The notes: generated from the sequence alone by a model not told the origin. DNA of 54,328 bases from Pseudomonas sp. NFR16 (GCF_900108875.1 NZ_FNYJ01000006.1:421425-475752), one strand, 5' to 3'; numbered from the stretch's first letter, positions 9,111-17,637 are shown. Numbers and translations: made by a program.

Positions 9111-9782
9111 TCACCACGAGCCATAGGGCACACCGAATTTCTCAATGTAGGCCTTGGACGTCGGTGAGAGAGGGTAATGTTTACCGCCAGACCTGCCATC
9201 GTATGGGCCGACCGGATCGACCTTGGCTTGCACGCGCGTAACTTCGATTGGTGAAAGACAAGGTCCGGTCACCCAAGCCTTTGCGATGCCGCCCGGTGCG
9301 AGGCCGATGACGATGGCTTCGCGGTATTCGACTTCCGTTTTTCCAGTGAATCGACAAAACGCTTTTTCTTTTTTGCGCATGATTTTTCGTGTCGACTCCG
9401 GGATGTCGATACGCGTGTGGTACGTCTTAGGTTCAACTAGCGATTGCCACCGGACGTAAATCTGCCTGGGAAGGTCGGCACCTCTAACGTATTTACCTGC
9501 GCCCCAACCGACACGGTCTGGCCATCCTTTAGGATCGCCTCTGAACACCTCTGGTATTCCCTTGCTAAGTGCACGCGGATATCCGATGGACGGCAATCCG
9601 CTTCCGGCCTGGACATATACCAATCCGGAGCCGTCGAATACATCGGCGGTCTCAATCCAGACCTCCATGTAGTCAGGGACGAAAAAACCCAAGCGCCAGG
9701 CGTCGTAGGGCATGGAGCGGCTGTGCGCAGTACAGCCATCCAGCAGCAGTAACACGGCCGCAGCCACTAAAAGCTTACTCAT
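9111..9782 (-). CDS. DUF2931 lipoprotein, probable Tle1-type immunity protein, copy 1
   Basis: A 223-residue lipoprotein, last of four tandem paralogues. Its signal peptide ends at Cys17 (LLDGC), so it is probably anchored in the outer membrane facing the periplasm. The body contains YDAWRLGFF, ETADVFDGSGLVYVQAG and a conserved end (SKAYIEKFGVPYGSW). DUF2931 lipoproteins commonly lie beside DUF2235 phospholipase effectors, and Tle1 immunity proteins are lipoproteins; immunity is inferred from that. The ATG at 9782 follows the previous stop by 8 bases; a GTG at 9797 would give 5 more residues. Around residues 131-152 it has the block KKEK/FCRFTGK/EV shared with copy 3. Confidence 0.82.
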   Translation of the reverse strand: MSKLLVAAAVLLLLDGCTAHSRSMPYDAWRLGFFVPDYMEVWIETADVFDGSGLVYVQAGSGLPSIGYPRALSKGIPEVFRGDPKGWPDRVGWGAGKYVRGADLPRQIYVRWQSLVEPKTYHTRIDIPESTRKIMRKKEKAFCRFTGKTEVEYREAIVIGLAPGGIAKAWVTGPCLSPIEVTRVQAKVDPVGPYDGRSGGKHYPLSPTSKAYIEKFGVPYGSW

Positions 9783-9790
9783 CCCTGATC

Positions 9791-10462
9791 TCACCACGAG
9801 CCATAGGGCACACCGAATTTCTCAATGTAGGCCTTGGACGTCGGTGAGAGAGGGTAATGTTTACCGCCAGCCCTGCCATCGTATGGGCCGACCGGATCGA
9901 CCTTGGCTTGCACGCGCGTAACTTCGATTGGTGAAAGACAAGGTCCGGTCACCCAAGCCTTTGCGATACCGCCCGGTGCGAGACCGATGACGATGGCTTC
10001 GCGATAACCAGTGATCCACTTCCCATCAGCTCGGCAGAACGTTCGTTCCCCTTTACGCATGATCTCCCGTATTGACTCCGGGATATCGATGCGGGTGTGG
10101 TAAGTCTGCGGTTCCACCAGTGATTGCCAGCGAACGTAGATTTGCTTGGGAAGATCAGCGCCCCTGACGTATTTACCCGCGCCCCAACCGACACGGCCGG
10201 GCCAACCTTTAGGGTCGCCTCTGAACACCTCCGGTATTCCCCTGCTAAGTGCACGCGGGTAACCGATGGACGGCAATCCGCTTCCGGCCTGGACATATAC
10301 CAATCCGGAGCCGTCGAATACATCCGCGGTCTCGATCCAGACCTCCATGTAATCAGGGGCAAAAAAACCCAAGCGCCAGGCGTCGTAGTGCATCGAGTGA
10401 TTATGAGTGGCACAGCCGCTGAGCAGCAGTAACAAGACCGCAGCCACTAAAAGTTTACTCAT
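9791..10462 (-). CDS. DUF2931 lipoprotein, probable Tle1-type immunity protein, copy 2
   Basis: A 223-residue paralogue of the flanking genes with lipobox LLSGC (Cys17). Its 3' portion is almost identical in DNA to copy 1. Residues 62-72 (GLPSIGYPRAL) match copy 1, whereas residues 131-152 carry the alternative block REIMRKGERTFCRA...WITGY shared with copy 4. Start ATG at 10462, spaced 8 bases from the copy 3 stop. Likely protects the periplasm against the phospholipase encoded upstream or against a variant from related strains. Confidence 0.82.
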   Translation of the reverse strand: MSKLLVAAVLLLLLSGCATHNHSMHYDAWRLGFFAPDYMEVWIETADVFDGSGLVYVQAGSGLPSIGYPRALSRGIPEVFRGDPKGWPGRVGWGAGKYVRGADLPKQIYVRWQSLVEPQTYHTRIDIPESIREIMRKGERTFCRADGKWITGYREAIVIGLAPGGIAKAWVTGPCLSPIEVTRVQAKVDPVGPYDGRAGGKHYPLSPTSKAYIEKFGVPYGSW

Positions 10463-10470
10463 GCCTGACC

Positions 10471-11142
10471 TCACCACGAGCCATAGGGCACACCGAATTT
10501 CTCGATGTAGGCTTTGGACGTTGGTGAGAGAGGACGGTATTTACCGCCTGACTTGCCATCATATGGGCCGACCGGATCGACCTTGGCTCGCACGCGCGCC
10601 ACTTCGATTGGTGAAAGACAAGGTCCGGTCACCCAGGCCTTTGCGATGCCACCCGGTGCGAGGCCGATGACGATGGCTTCGCGGTACTGGACTTCCATTT
10701 TTCCGGTGAATCGACAAAACGTTTTTTCTTTTTTGCGCATGATGTTTCGTATCGACTCCGGGATGTCGATGCGCGTGTGGTACGTCTGAGGTTCGACCTG
10801 TGACTGCCAACGAACGTAGATCTGCCTCGGCAGATCGGCCCCGGTGACGTACTTGCCCGCACCCCATCCAGGTCGTTCAGGCCAACCTCTAGGATCACCT
10901 CGAAATTTACTTGGCACCTCTTTACGTAAAACTCGCGGATAGCTAATCGCAGGGACCCCGCTTCCAGCCTGGACATAGACCAGCCCGGATCCGTCGAACA
11001 CGTCAGCAGTTTCTATCCAGGCCTCCATGTAGTCAGGAACGAAAAACCCCAGACGCCAAGCGTCGTAGGGCATGGAGCGGTTGTGTGCAGTGCAGCCATC
11101 CAGCAGCAGTAACAGGGTCGCAGCCACTAAAAGCTTACTCAT
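10471..11142 (-). CDS. DUF2931 lipoprotein, probable Tle1-type immunity protein, copy 3
   Basis: A 223-residue paralogue with lipobox LLDGC. It is mosaic. The N-terminal FFVPDY, DLPRQIYV and the 131-152 block follow copy 1, while GVPAISYPR (62-70) and RPLSPT (near 203) follow copy 4. The segment VLRKEVPSKFRGDPRGWPERP is the most divergent part and is unique to this copy, so it may be the surface that recognises a particular toxin. Start ATG at 11142, 8 bases after the copy 4 stop. Confidence 0.82.
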   Translation of the reverse strand: MSKLLVAATLLLLLDGCTAHNRSMPYDAWRLGFFVPDYMEAWIETADVFDGSGLVYVQAGSGVPAISYPRVLRKEVPSKFRGDPRGWPERPGWGAGKYVTGADLPRQIYVRWQSQVEPQTYHTRIDIPESIRNIMRKKEKTFCRFTGKMEVQYREAIVIGLAPGGIAKAWVTGPCLSPIEVARVRAKVDPVGPYDGKSGGKYRPLSPTSKAYIEKFGVPYGSW

Positions 11143-11150
11143 CCCTGATC

Positions 11151-11822
11151 TCACCACGAGCCGTAGGGCACACCGAATTTCTCGATGTAGGCTTTGGACG
11201 TCGGTGAGAGAGGGCGGTGTTTACCGCCTGACTTGCCATCATATGGGCCGACTGGATCGACCTTGGCTTGCACGCGCGTAACTTCAATTGGAGAAAGGCA
11301 AGGTCCGGTTACCCAAGCCTTTGCGATGCCGCCCGGTGCGAGGCCGATGACGATGGCTTTGCGATAACCGGTGATCCATTTCGCAGTAGCTCGGCAGAAA
11401 GTTCGTTCCCCTTTACGCATGATCTCCCGTATTGACTCCGGGATATCGATGCGGGTGTGGTAGGTCTGGGGTTCGACCAACGATTGCCAGCGTACGTAGA
11501 TCTGCTTGGGCAGGTCAGCTCCTCTGACGTATTTTCCTTTTCCCCACCCCATGTGCTGCGGCCAACCGTTCGGCTTTCCTTTGAAAACCGTTGGAATACC
11601 GGTGCTGAAAGCTCGTGGATAACTGATTGCAGGGACTCCGCTGACAGCCTGGACATAGACCAGTCCAGAGCCATCGAATACGTCAGCGGTTTCAATCCAG
11701 ACCTCCATATAGGCAGGTGCGAAAAAGCCAAGACGCCAGGCTTCGTAGGGCATGGAGCGGCTGTGCGCAGTGCAGCCGCTGAGCAGGAGCGCCATTATCA
11801 CAAAGGAGGTGATCCTAATCAT
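11151..11822 (-). CDS. DUF2931 lipoprotein, probable Tle1-type immunity protein, copy 4
   Basis: A 223-residue paralogue and the first after the effector gene, so probably the cognate immunity protein. The ATG at 11822 overlaps the effector stop by 8 bases, implying coupled translation that would ensure toxin and antidote are made together; an upstream in-frame extension to 11897 lies wholly within the effector and is unlikely. The signal peptide (MIRITSFVIMALLLSGC) differs from the other three, which share MSKLLVAA. This fits copy 4 being the ancestral form or having a replaced N-terminus. There is no Shine-Dalgarno before the start. Codons 3-7 contain 13 bases identical to the 3' end of 16S rRNA. 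Confidence 0.83.
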   Translation of the reverse strand: MIRITSFVIMALLLSGCTAHSRSMPYEAWRLGFFAPAYMEVWIETADVFDGSGLVYVQAVSGVPAISYPRAFSTGIPTVFKGKPNGWPQHMGWGKGKYVRGADLPKQIYVRWQSLVEPQTYHTRIDIPESIREIMRKGERTFCRATAKWITGYRKAIVIGLAPGGIAKAWVTGPCLSPIEVTRVQAKVDPVGPYDGKSGGKHRPLSPTSKAYIEKFGVPYGSW

Positions 11823-13650
11823 TGGGATGAACCGTGCGTAAGTCAGATTCACCGGGCCGATTGATGAACACGATTTCCGTGCCGCTGAACCAGTCATTCA
11901 CCGGGTTCCAATGGGCGGAGATGTGGACGTAGCGACGATAGATGAGCGCCTCTTCGCTTGCGGTCAGGCCGTGGGTAGGTGTGTTCCCCAAGGCGTAGTT
12001 GATGAGCTTCTCGCTGACAGGAACAAGCGGTTCGGGCAATGCGAGCCGGGGGTTGCTGTCATCTATGGGATCGAACGGCACACCATTCTGCACGCCCAGT
12101 TCGCGCATGACCCGCAAGTAAACGAGGGACAGATCGTTGTGGACCGTTCGCTCGGAGCTGACAGCCGCGTAAATCCGCTTGGCCCTCTGGAGATCACCCT
12201 TGGCGCGACTGGCGATCTCCCGTTCCCATGTACGGATTCTCAGCGACAGGCCGTACTTGGCGTATTGGCTTTGCAGTTTGCGCAGGTCCGCCACTGCTAG
12301 CTGGTAACTGAGCGCAGTCGTTACGGCCGATGCCGGGTCGATGTCGCTGAATTGTGGACGGCTTAGCAGGACTCGCTCCGTGACATCGGGTCGGTAGCCG
12401 CCGCCGAGGTCGGAATGCACGCCGGGCAGCACGATGTCGGCACTGCCCGCCTGATTCAGCGAGAAGTTATAGCGGCGCTCATCCTGAGCGACGAGGTGAA
12501 CGATCTTTCTGGCCGCGTCAGGTGCCAGGCGGACGTCGATGCCTGGGTTATTCGCGTTGTTGCCGCTGAAGTCGCCGTGCAGATGCGCGGCAATAGCGGC
12601 GACGGTATCGATGATGCCGATGTAATTGATGCAGAAGTCGATCTCGTGCCGCCATGCGAACCCCTCGGCCAGAACAGGTGATCCGGCAGGAAGGACGTTG
12701 GCGACAATACTGCGGGCGCCTTTGAGGACCTCGTTGGCGAAGTCCCTCGCCGCTGCGGCACCACGACTGAAGCCAAAAATGTCGAACTCGATCTTTTCGA
12801 CGCGTTTGTCTGGATTGTTTTCTTGAAAAGTACTGAGAATTTCTGAGAGCAGTTCTGGGCTCTGTTCCACCCGAGCTCTCACGCCCTGTGCGCCTAGCCC
12901 TGTTCCTTGAGAAAACCTTGAGTCGCCTGCGGTACTGCTGGTGCCGATGCCTTCGATGTAGACTGGAAATGAAGCGATGACTACATCATCACCTATCCGT
13001 TCTTCACTGTCGTTCTGATACAAATCATAAAGCTTCGCCACATTACTGCTGTCATTCCCGCGACTGTCGTCCGGTGCGCTGCCATGACCGTCGTAGCCTT
13101 GCATGGCACAGAAGCGTCGAATGTCCTCGGCGGCGTCTTCAAGGCCAAGGTCGCGGGCAAAGCAGCGGAACGCTTGTTCGCTGTTCGTGCGGTTGTTGCC
13201 GGTGCCGTCGAAGAACATCCCGACGCGCAGGGTGATGAGTTGCTCCAGCTCGACTTCTTCCTCTTCCTCCTCATATGTTTCATCCACGAAATCGTTTTTT
13301 CGCTGCTGAGCGGGCGCGGTCGGCGTGGCCGAAACGGTATGGATGTCCCTCGCGGACGATGCCTCGGCTTCGTGATTTTCATAGCAGGATGCAAAGTGAG
13401 AGGCCTTCAAGCGAGCGCGGCAGGGACAGGAGCTGATGCTGTCCAGTGTGCCTGCCACGCGGCGACCGTAGCTGGTGAAGTGAGAGATTCCTCCGAGGAT
13501 CCGGTAAGTATTGCCATCTACGCCGCACGTGACCCTGTCCCCTTCGCGGCAGTGATCAATGCCGTAGATGTCCAAGCCAGGGTGCGCCTCGACAACGAAT
13601 CCACCGCAGGTGGTCCGGTCATGCTTACGAATGAAATAACCTGTCGCCAT
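11815..13650 (-). CDS. PAAR-DUF2235 phospholipase, type VI secretion effector (Tle1 type)
   Basis: A 611-residue specialised effector. Residues 1-90 are a PAAR domain (DRTTCGGFV, REGDRVTCG, YRILGG, CPCRA) that would cap the VgrG spike. Residues 91-138 form a linker with the acidic run YEEEEEEVELEQ. The rest is a DUF2235 alpha/beta-hydrolase domain: FFDGTGNN (D148-T150), nucleophile S295 in IFGFSRGAA, Asp348 in GIIDTVAA and His412 in PGVHSDLGGGY complete a plausible triad. Tle1 proteins hydrolyse membrane phospholipids in the periplasm of target cells. AAGGA precedes the ATG. The PAAR-like gene lies upstream and four lipoprotein immunity genes downstream. No vgrG or structural T6SS gene is in view, so this is an orphan effector module. 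Confidence 0.9.
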   Translation of the reverse strand: MATGYFIRKHDRTTCGGFVVEAHPGLDIYGIDHCREGDRVTCGVDGNTYRILGGISHFTSYGRRVAGTLDSISSCPCRARLKASHFASCYENHEAEASSARDIHTVSATPTAPAQQRKNDFVDETYEEEEEEVELEQLITLRVGMFFDGTGNNRTNSEQAFRCFARDLGLEDAAEDIRRFCAMQGYDGHGSAPDDSRGNDSSNVAKLYDLYQNDSEERIGDDVVIASFPVYIEGIGTSSTAGDSRFSQGTGLGAQGVRARVEQSPELLSEILSTFQENNPDKRVEKIEFDIFGFSRGAAAARDFANEVLKGARSIVANVLPAGSPVLAEGFAWRHEIDFCINYIGIIDTVAAIAAHLHGDFSGNNANNPGIDVRLAPDAARKIVHLVAQDERRYNFSLNQAGSADIVLPGVHSDLGGGYRPDVTERVLLSRPQFSDIDPASAVTTALSYQLAVADLRKLQSQYAKYGLSLRIRTWEREIASRAKGDLQRAKRIYAAVSSERTVHNDLSLVYLRVMRELGVQNGVPFDPIDDSNPRLALPEPLVPVSEKLINYALGNTPTHGLTASEEALIYRRYVHISAHWNPVNDWFSGTEIVFINRPGESDLRTVHPND

Positions 13651-13748
13651 AAATCCCGATCCTTGATGGGCTGCGCTTCCATGCGGTTGAAAATTGCGTT
13701 GGGGTGACGGTTGAGGACACAGGGTCCATCAGGCGGCTCGCTGCTGTT

Positions 13749-14225
13749 TCAGACGTTCGGCAGGAAGTCAGCGGGGAGCGGAACGCCTTCGCGTTCGATG
13801 AAAAGCCAACCGTGATCCAGCGTGTTGATGATCTGATCCCCATTGCTCAGCTGGCTGCCCACGACCGCCACGTTCATGCGGGTTTTACCGGCGCCCGTGA
13901 TGATCGTTGCGGTGCTGCCATCGGGGTAACTGACCACATCTCCGATCTGGGCCATCCGCAGTGTCACGCCTTCTCGGGTGCAGGTCACAGCGGACGATGC
14001 CCGGCTGATCACGCCGCCGTCGCGGGTCTGGCTGCCTTGCGTGGCAACCCGATAGATGGCAATGGGTGGATGCGCTGCCACATACGCCTCTGACTTGCGA
14101 AGCGCAAGAATGGCGGATTCGGCGAAGCCGACGATCTGCTCTTCGGTGAGGGGTTCCTTGTCGAGCGTGCGCAGGTATTCGGGAGTGACGTCGTTGTTGT
14201 AAGTCAGGGGTTGGGACTGATTCAT
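13749..14225 (-). CDS. PAAR-like protein with N-terminal extension
   Basis: A 158-residue protein. The first 55 residues are a helical-looking extension. Residues 55-140 resemble a PAAR-repeat beta domain (GSQTRDGGVISRASS, then RMAQIGDVVSYPDG and NVAVVGSQLSNGDQIINT), where the repeated GD and GS..GD elements are the PAAR pattern. It heads the minus-strand effector operon, 98 bases before the PAAR-DUF2235 gene. It may be a second spike-tip protein, or an adaptor that helps load the effector. The family assignment rests on pattern only. Confidence 0.65.
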   Translation of the reverse strand: MNQSQPLTYNNDVTPEYLRTLDKEPLTEEQIVGFAESAILALRKSEAYVAAHPPIAIYRVATQGSQTRDGGVISRASSAVTCTREGVTLRMAQIGDVVSYPDGSTATIITGAGKTRMNVAVVGSQLSNGDQIINTLDHGWLFIEREGVPLPADFLPNV

Positions 14226-14483
14226 CGCCAGGTTCCATAGCCATCAATGATGGGAGGCCTTCGCCCAGCCGTGCGAGCGGTGATTGAAGGATGCTGACGG
14301 CTATGGTGGATAAAAAACGAGGATGCGGTGGCTGCGCGGAGCCGCTCTTGTCGTAGGGCAAGTCCGTAAAACGAACGCTTCGTTTCCTACAGAAGCACGC
14401 TATTTGTTATCGGTGTGGAGTGATTCTGGGGGCGGGATGTTTAGACCTGTGGCGTTCTGCCACACCAGCACACGCGGCACTTT

Positions 14484-14497
14484 TTGATCTGGATCAA
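14484..14497. promoter_or_regulatory. ANR/FNR box upstream of the bd oxidase operon
   Basis: TTGATCTGGATCAA is a perfect match to the FNR/ANR consensus TTGAT-N4-ATCAA. It is centred about 61 bases before the cydP start and is the only such site I found in this gap (14226-14551). ANR is the Pseudomonas oxygen sensor that controls low-oxygen respiration genes. Whether it activates or represses here cannot be read without the transcription start. Confidence 0.85.
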
Positions 14498-14551
14498 CGG
14501 TCTCGGACTTGGCTGTAGGAAAAATACCCTGCACCCCGACGAGTCCTCAAC

Positions 14552-14749
14552 ATGCCCGGTCCTCTCGCGTTCCTCAAACACCCGCTGGCGAAAGAAATCG
14601 GTCTGATCCTGTTGATCAAACTCGTCCTGTTGATGGGAATCCGCTGCGTCTGGTTCGACGCGCCGGTCGAGGTCAAGGATGACGGGGTGCAAGCCGGCCT
14701 GCATGTATTGGGCGCCCCTCCCGTATCTCCTGAGAAGAACCCAAAATGA
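14552..14749 (+). CDS. cydP: CydP, small protein of the bd oxidase operon
   Basis: A 65-residue protein with one membrane segment (EIGLILLIKLVLLMGIRCVW, residues 15-34) and a short periplasmic tail. It matches the small CydP proteins encoded directly before cydA in pseudomonads. Its stop overlaps the cydA start (ATGA, 14746-14749), so the two are translationally coupled. The role is assumed to be assembly or stability of the oxidase; no catalytic features are visible. Confidence 0.75.
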   Translation: MPGPLAFLKHPLAKEIGLILLIKLVLLMGIRCVWFDAPVEVKDDGVQAGLHVLGAPPVSPEKNPK

Positions 14750-16338
14750 TTTCGGAATCAGTCGTCGACCTCTCTCGGCTGCAGTTCGCGATGACCGCGC
14801 TGTACCACTTTCTGTTCATACCCCTGACACTGGGCATGACGTTCCTGCTGGCGATCATGGAGTCGGTCTACGTCATGACCGGCAAACAGGTCTACAAGGA
14901 CATGACCCAATTCTGGGGCAAGCTGTTCGGCATCAACTTCGCCCTGGGCGTGACCACCGGCCTGACCATGGAGTTTCAGTTCGGCACCAACTGGGCCTAC
15001 TACAGCCATTACGTGGGCGACATTTTCGGCGCGCCGCTGGCGATCGAAGGGCTGATGGCGTTCTTCCTCGAATCGACCTTCATCGGCCTGTTCTTCTTCG
15101 GCTGGGACCGGCTGAGCCGCGTGCAGCATCTGTCGGTCACCTGGCTGGTGGCGATCGGCTCGAACATGTCGGCGCTGTGGATTCTCATCGCCAACGGCTG
15201 GATGCAGAACCCCGTCGGCGCGGAGTTCAACTTCACCACCATGCGCATGGAAATGACCAGCTTCAGTGACCTGGTGTTCAACCCGGTGGCGCAGGTGAAG
15301 TTCGTTCACACCGTGGCATCCGGCTATGTGACCGGTGCGATTTTCGTCCTGGCGATCTCCAGCTGGTACCTGCTCAAGGGCCGCGACACCGGATTTGCGC
15401 GGCGCTCGTTCGCCATCGCGTCGGCGTTCGGCATGGCGTCGATCCTCTCGGTGATCATCCTGGGTGACGAGTCCGGCTACGAGATCGGCGATGTGCAGAA
15501 AACCAAGCTGGCCGCCATCGAAGCCGAGTGGGAAACCGAACCTGCGCCAGCCGCCTTTACGCTGTTCGGCCTGCCTAACCAGGAAACCCAGCGCACCGAT
15601 TACGCGGTCAAGATCCCGTACGTGATGGGGATCATCGCCACCCGCTCGGTGGACAAGCAGGTCACCGGTATCAAGGATCTGGTCAGCGAGCATCAGGGCC
15701 GCATCCGCAACGGCATGGTCGCCTACGACCTGCTGGGCAGACTGCGCGCCGGTGACAAGAGCCAGCAGACCCTCGATGCCTTCAACGAGGTGAAGAAAGA
15801 CCTCGGTTATGGCCTGTTGCTCAAGAAGTACACCGACAAGGTGGTCGACGCCAACGAGCAGCAGATCAAACAGGCGGCGCTGGACTCCATCCCGCACGTG
15901 GCTTCGATCTTCTGGACCTTTCGCGTGATGGTGCTGAGCGGCTCGCTCATGTTGGCGCTGTTCATCTGCGCCTTCTGGGCTTCTGCCCGCAAGAACGAGT
16001 CGAGCAAGCGCTGGTTGCTGAAGTGGGCGCTGTTCAGCCTGCCGCTGCCGTGGATTGCCACACAGACCGGCTGGTGGGTGGCCGAGCACGGCCGTCAGCC
16101 CTGGTCGATCGGTGAGGTGCTGCCGGTTCACCTGTCGGCGTCGACGCTGTCTTCGGGAGATGTGATCGGCTCGATCGTGGCGCTGGTGACCTTCTACACC
16201 TTGCTGCTGGTGATCGAAATGTACCTGATGATCAAGTTTGCCCGCCTGGGCCCGAGCAGCCTGCACACCGGTCGTTACCACTTCGAACAGCGCGACAGCG
16301 ACTTGTCCGCACCTGCCCAACAACCGGCGCTGGCCTGA
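14746..16338 (+). CDS. cydA: Cytochrome bd ubiquinol oxidase subunit I
   Basis: The haem-bearing quinol-oxidising subunit of a cytochrome bd terminal oxidase in the inner membrane. At 530 residues it is the long-Q-loop type, like E. coli CydA. H21 (ALYHFLFIPLTLG) and H188 (VKFVHTVASGYV) fit the axial haem ligands. E101 and E109 (IEGLMAFFLES) fit the conserved haem/proton-path glutamates. K254 and E259 of the quinol loop are present in KLAAIEAEWET. GRQPW is present near the C-terminal third. It is the second gene of cydP-cydABX-ybgE, under an ANR box. Confidence 0.95.
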   Translation: MISESVVDLSRLQFAMTALYHFLFIPLTLGMTFLLAIMESVYVMTGKQVYKDMTQFWGKLFGINFALGVTTGLTMEFQFGTNWAYYSHYVGDIFGAPLAIEGLMAFFLESTFIGLFFFGWDRLSRVQHLSVTWLVAIGSNMSALWILIANGWMQNPVGAEFNFTTMRMEMTSFSDLVFNPVAQVKFVHTVASGYVTGAIFVLAISSWYLLKGRDTGFARRSFAIASAFGMASILSVIILGDESGYEIGDVQKTKLAAIEAEWETEPAPAAFTLFGLPNQETQRTDYAVKIPYVMGIIATRSVDKQVTGIKDLVSEHQGRIRNGMVAYDLLGRLRAGDKSQQTLDAFNEVKKDLGYGLLLKKYTDKVVDANEQQIKQAALDSIPHVASIFWTFRVMVLSGSLMLALFICAFWASARKNESSKRWLLKWALFSLPLPWIATQTGWWVAEHGRQPWSIGEVLPVHLSASTLSSGDVIGSIVALVTFYTLLLVIEMYLMIKFARLGPSSLHTGRYHFEQRDSDLSAPAQQPALA

Positions 16339-16348
16339 GGAACACACG

Positions 16349-17491
16349 ATGTTCGATTACGAGACACTCAAACTGATCTGGTGGGTGCTGGTCGGCGTGC
16401 TGCTGATCGGCTTTGCCCTGACCGACGGCTTCGACCTGGGCGCGGCCATGCTGATGCCTTTCGTCGGTCGCACCGACAACGAGCGGCGAGTGGTCATCAA
16501 CACCATTGCGCCGCACTGGGAAGGCAATCAGGTCTGGCTGATCACGGCCGGTGGCGCGCTGTTCGCGGCCTGGCCGCTGGTGTACGCCGCAGCGTTCTCA
16601 GGGATGTACTGGGCGCTGTTGCTGGTGTTGTTCGCCTTGTTCGTGCGCCCGGTGGGCTTCGATTACCGCAGCAAACTGGACAACACCCGCTGGCGGCAAA
16701 GCTGGGACTGGGGGCTGTTTGCCGGCGGGCTGGTGCCGTCGCTGGTGTTCGGCGTGGCCTTCGGCAACCTGCTGCTGGGGGTGCCGTTCCGCTTCGATGA
16801 AAACCTACGCTCGAGCTATCTGGGCAATTTCTGGCAGTTATTGAGTCCGTTTGGCCTGCTGGCCGGTGTGGTCAGCCTGAGCATGCTCGGTCTGCATGGC
16901 GGCACCTGGTTGATGATGCGCACCGAGGGCGCGGTCGGCCGTCGTTCACGTCGCGCGTCGCAGCTACTGGCGCTGGTGTTTCTGCTGTCGTTCATCGGGG
17001 CGGGCGTCTGGCTGCTGCTCGGTGGCATTCAGGGCCTGAGCATCACCTCGGCGTTCGATGCCGGCGCAGCGCTCAATCCGCTGAGCAAGACTGTCGATGC
17101 CGACAACCACGGCTGGATGGCCAACTATCACCAGCATCCACTGACGGTCATCGCGCCGCTGCTGGGTGTGTTCGGCGGCCTGCTGGCCTTGCTCGGCGCC
17201 AGTGCGGGGCAGGGGCGCACGGCGTTTCTGGGCAGCAGCCTGGCCATCGTCGGTGCCCTGTGCACGGCAGGCTTTGCGCTGTTCCCGTTCGTCATGCCGT
17301 CCAGCCTCGACCCGGCTTCCAGCCTGACGGTGTGGGACGCCGTATCCAGCCATAAAACCATGGGCATCATGCTGGTCGCCGCGTTGATCTTCGTGCCGCT
17401 GATCCTCGCTTACACCCTTTGGTGCTACGCCAAAATGTGGGGCAAGGTCACCACCGCCCACATCGATCACGACCCTCACGGCCTGTATTGA
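16349..17491 (+). CDS. cydB: Cytochrome bd ubiquinol oxidase subunit II
   Basis: A 380-residue membrane subunit that pairs with CydA. It begins MFDYETLKLIWWVLVGVLL and contains the family motifs GFALTDGFDLGAAML, APHWEGNQVWLITAGGALF and FAAWPLVYAAAFSG. Normal length. The ATG at 16349 lies 10 bases after the cydA stop; an upstream in-frame start inside cydA was rejected because the protein would gain a non-homologous extension. Confidence 0.95.
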   Translation: MFDYETLKLIWWVLVGVLLIGFALTDGFDLGAAMLMPFVGRTDNERRVVINTIAPHWEGNQVWLITAGGALFAAWPLVYAAAFSGMYWALLLVLFALFVRPVGFDYRSKLDNTRWRQSWDWGLFAGGLVPSLVFGVAFGNLLLGVPFRFDENLRSSYLGNFWQLLSPFGLLAGVVSLSMLGLHGGTWLMMRTEGAVGRRSRRASQLLALVFLLSFIGAGVWLLLGGIQGLSITSAFDAGAALNPLSKTVDADNHGWMANYHQHPLTVIAPLLGVFGGLLALLGASAGQGRTAFLGSSLAIVGALCTAGFALFPFVMPSSLDPASSLTVWDAVSSHKTMGIMLVAALIFVPLILAYTLWCYAKMWGKVTTAHIDHDPHGLY

Positions 17492-17520
17492 GCCCGACCC
17501 TCGGACAAGGAGACCTTCTC

Positions 17521-17637
17521 ATGTGGTATTTCGCCTGGATTCTCGGCGTGTTGCTGGCCTGCAGCTTCGGCATCATCAATGCGTTGTGGCTTGAGTCAGC
17601 GGACAGCAAGGCGCTGGAGAACGGCCGTGACAACTGA
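17521..17637 (+). CDS. cydX: CydX, small subunit of cytochrome bd oxidase
   Basis: A 38-residue single-membrane-segment protein starting MWYFAWILGVLLACSFGIIN, the CydX/YbgT signature. CydX binds CydA and stabilises the haems. AAGGAG lies 8 bases before the ATG. It overlaps the start of ybgE by 11 bases. Confidence 0.92.
   Translation: MWYFAWILGVLLACSFGIINALWLESADSKALENGRDN

Noticed and set aside
9111..11822. CRISPR or other short-spacer repeat array
   Set aside because: The 680-base repeats are four paralogous lipoprotein genes, each with its own start, lipobox and stop.
11803..11838. Four-codon plus-strand ORF after a perfect ribosome site
   Set aside because: The ribosome-site-like sequence is on the strand opposite the genes, and the ORF (MNRA) is too short and lies inside the coding sequence of the effector operon.
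14758..16347. 529-codon open frame antisense to cydA
   Set aside because: A high-GC frame shadow: low-complexity Arg/Gln/His-rich product with no family pattern, lying opposite a certain gene.
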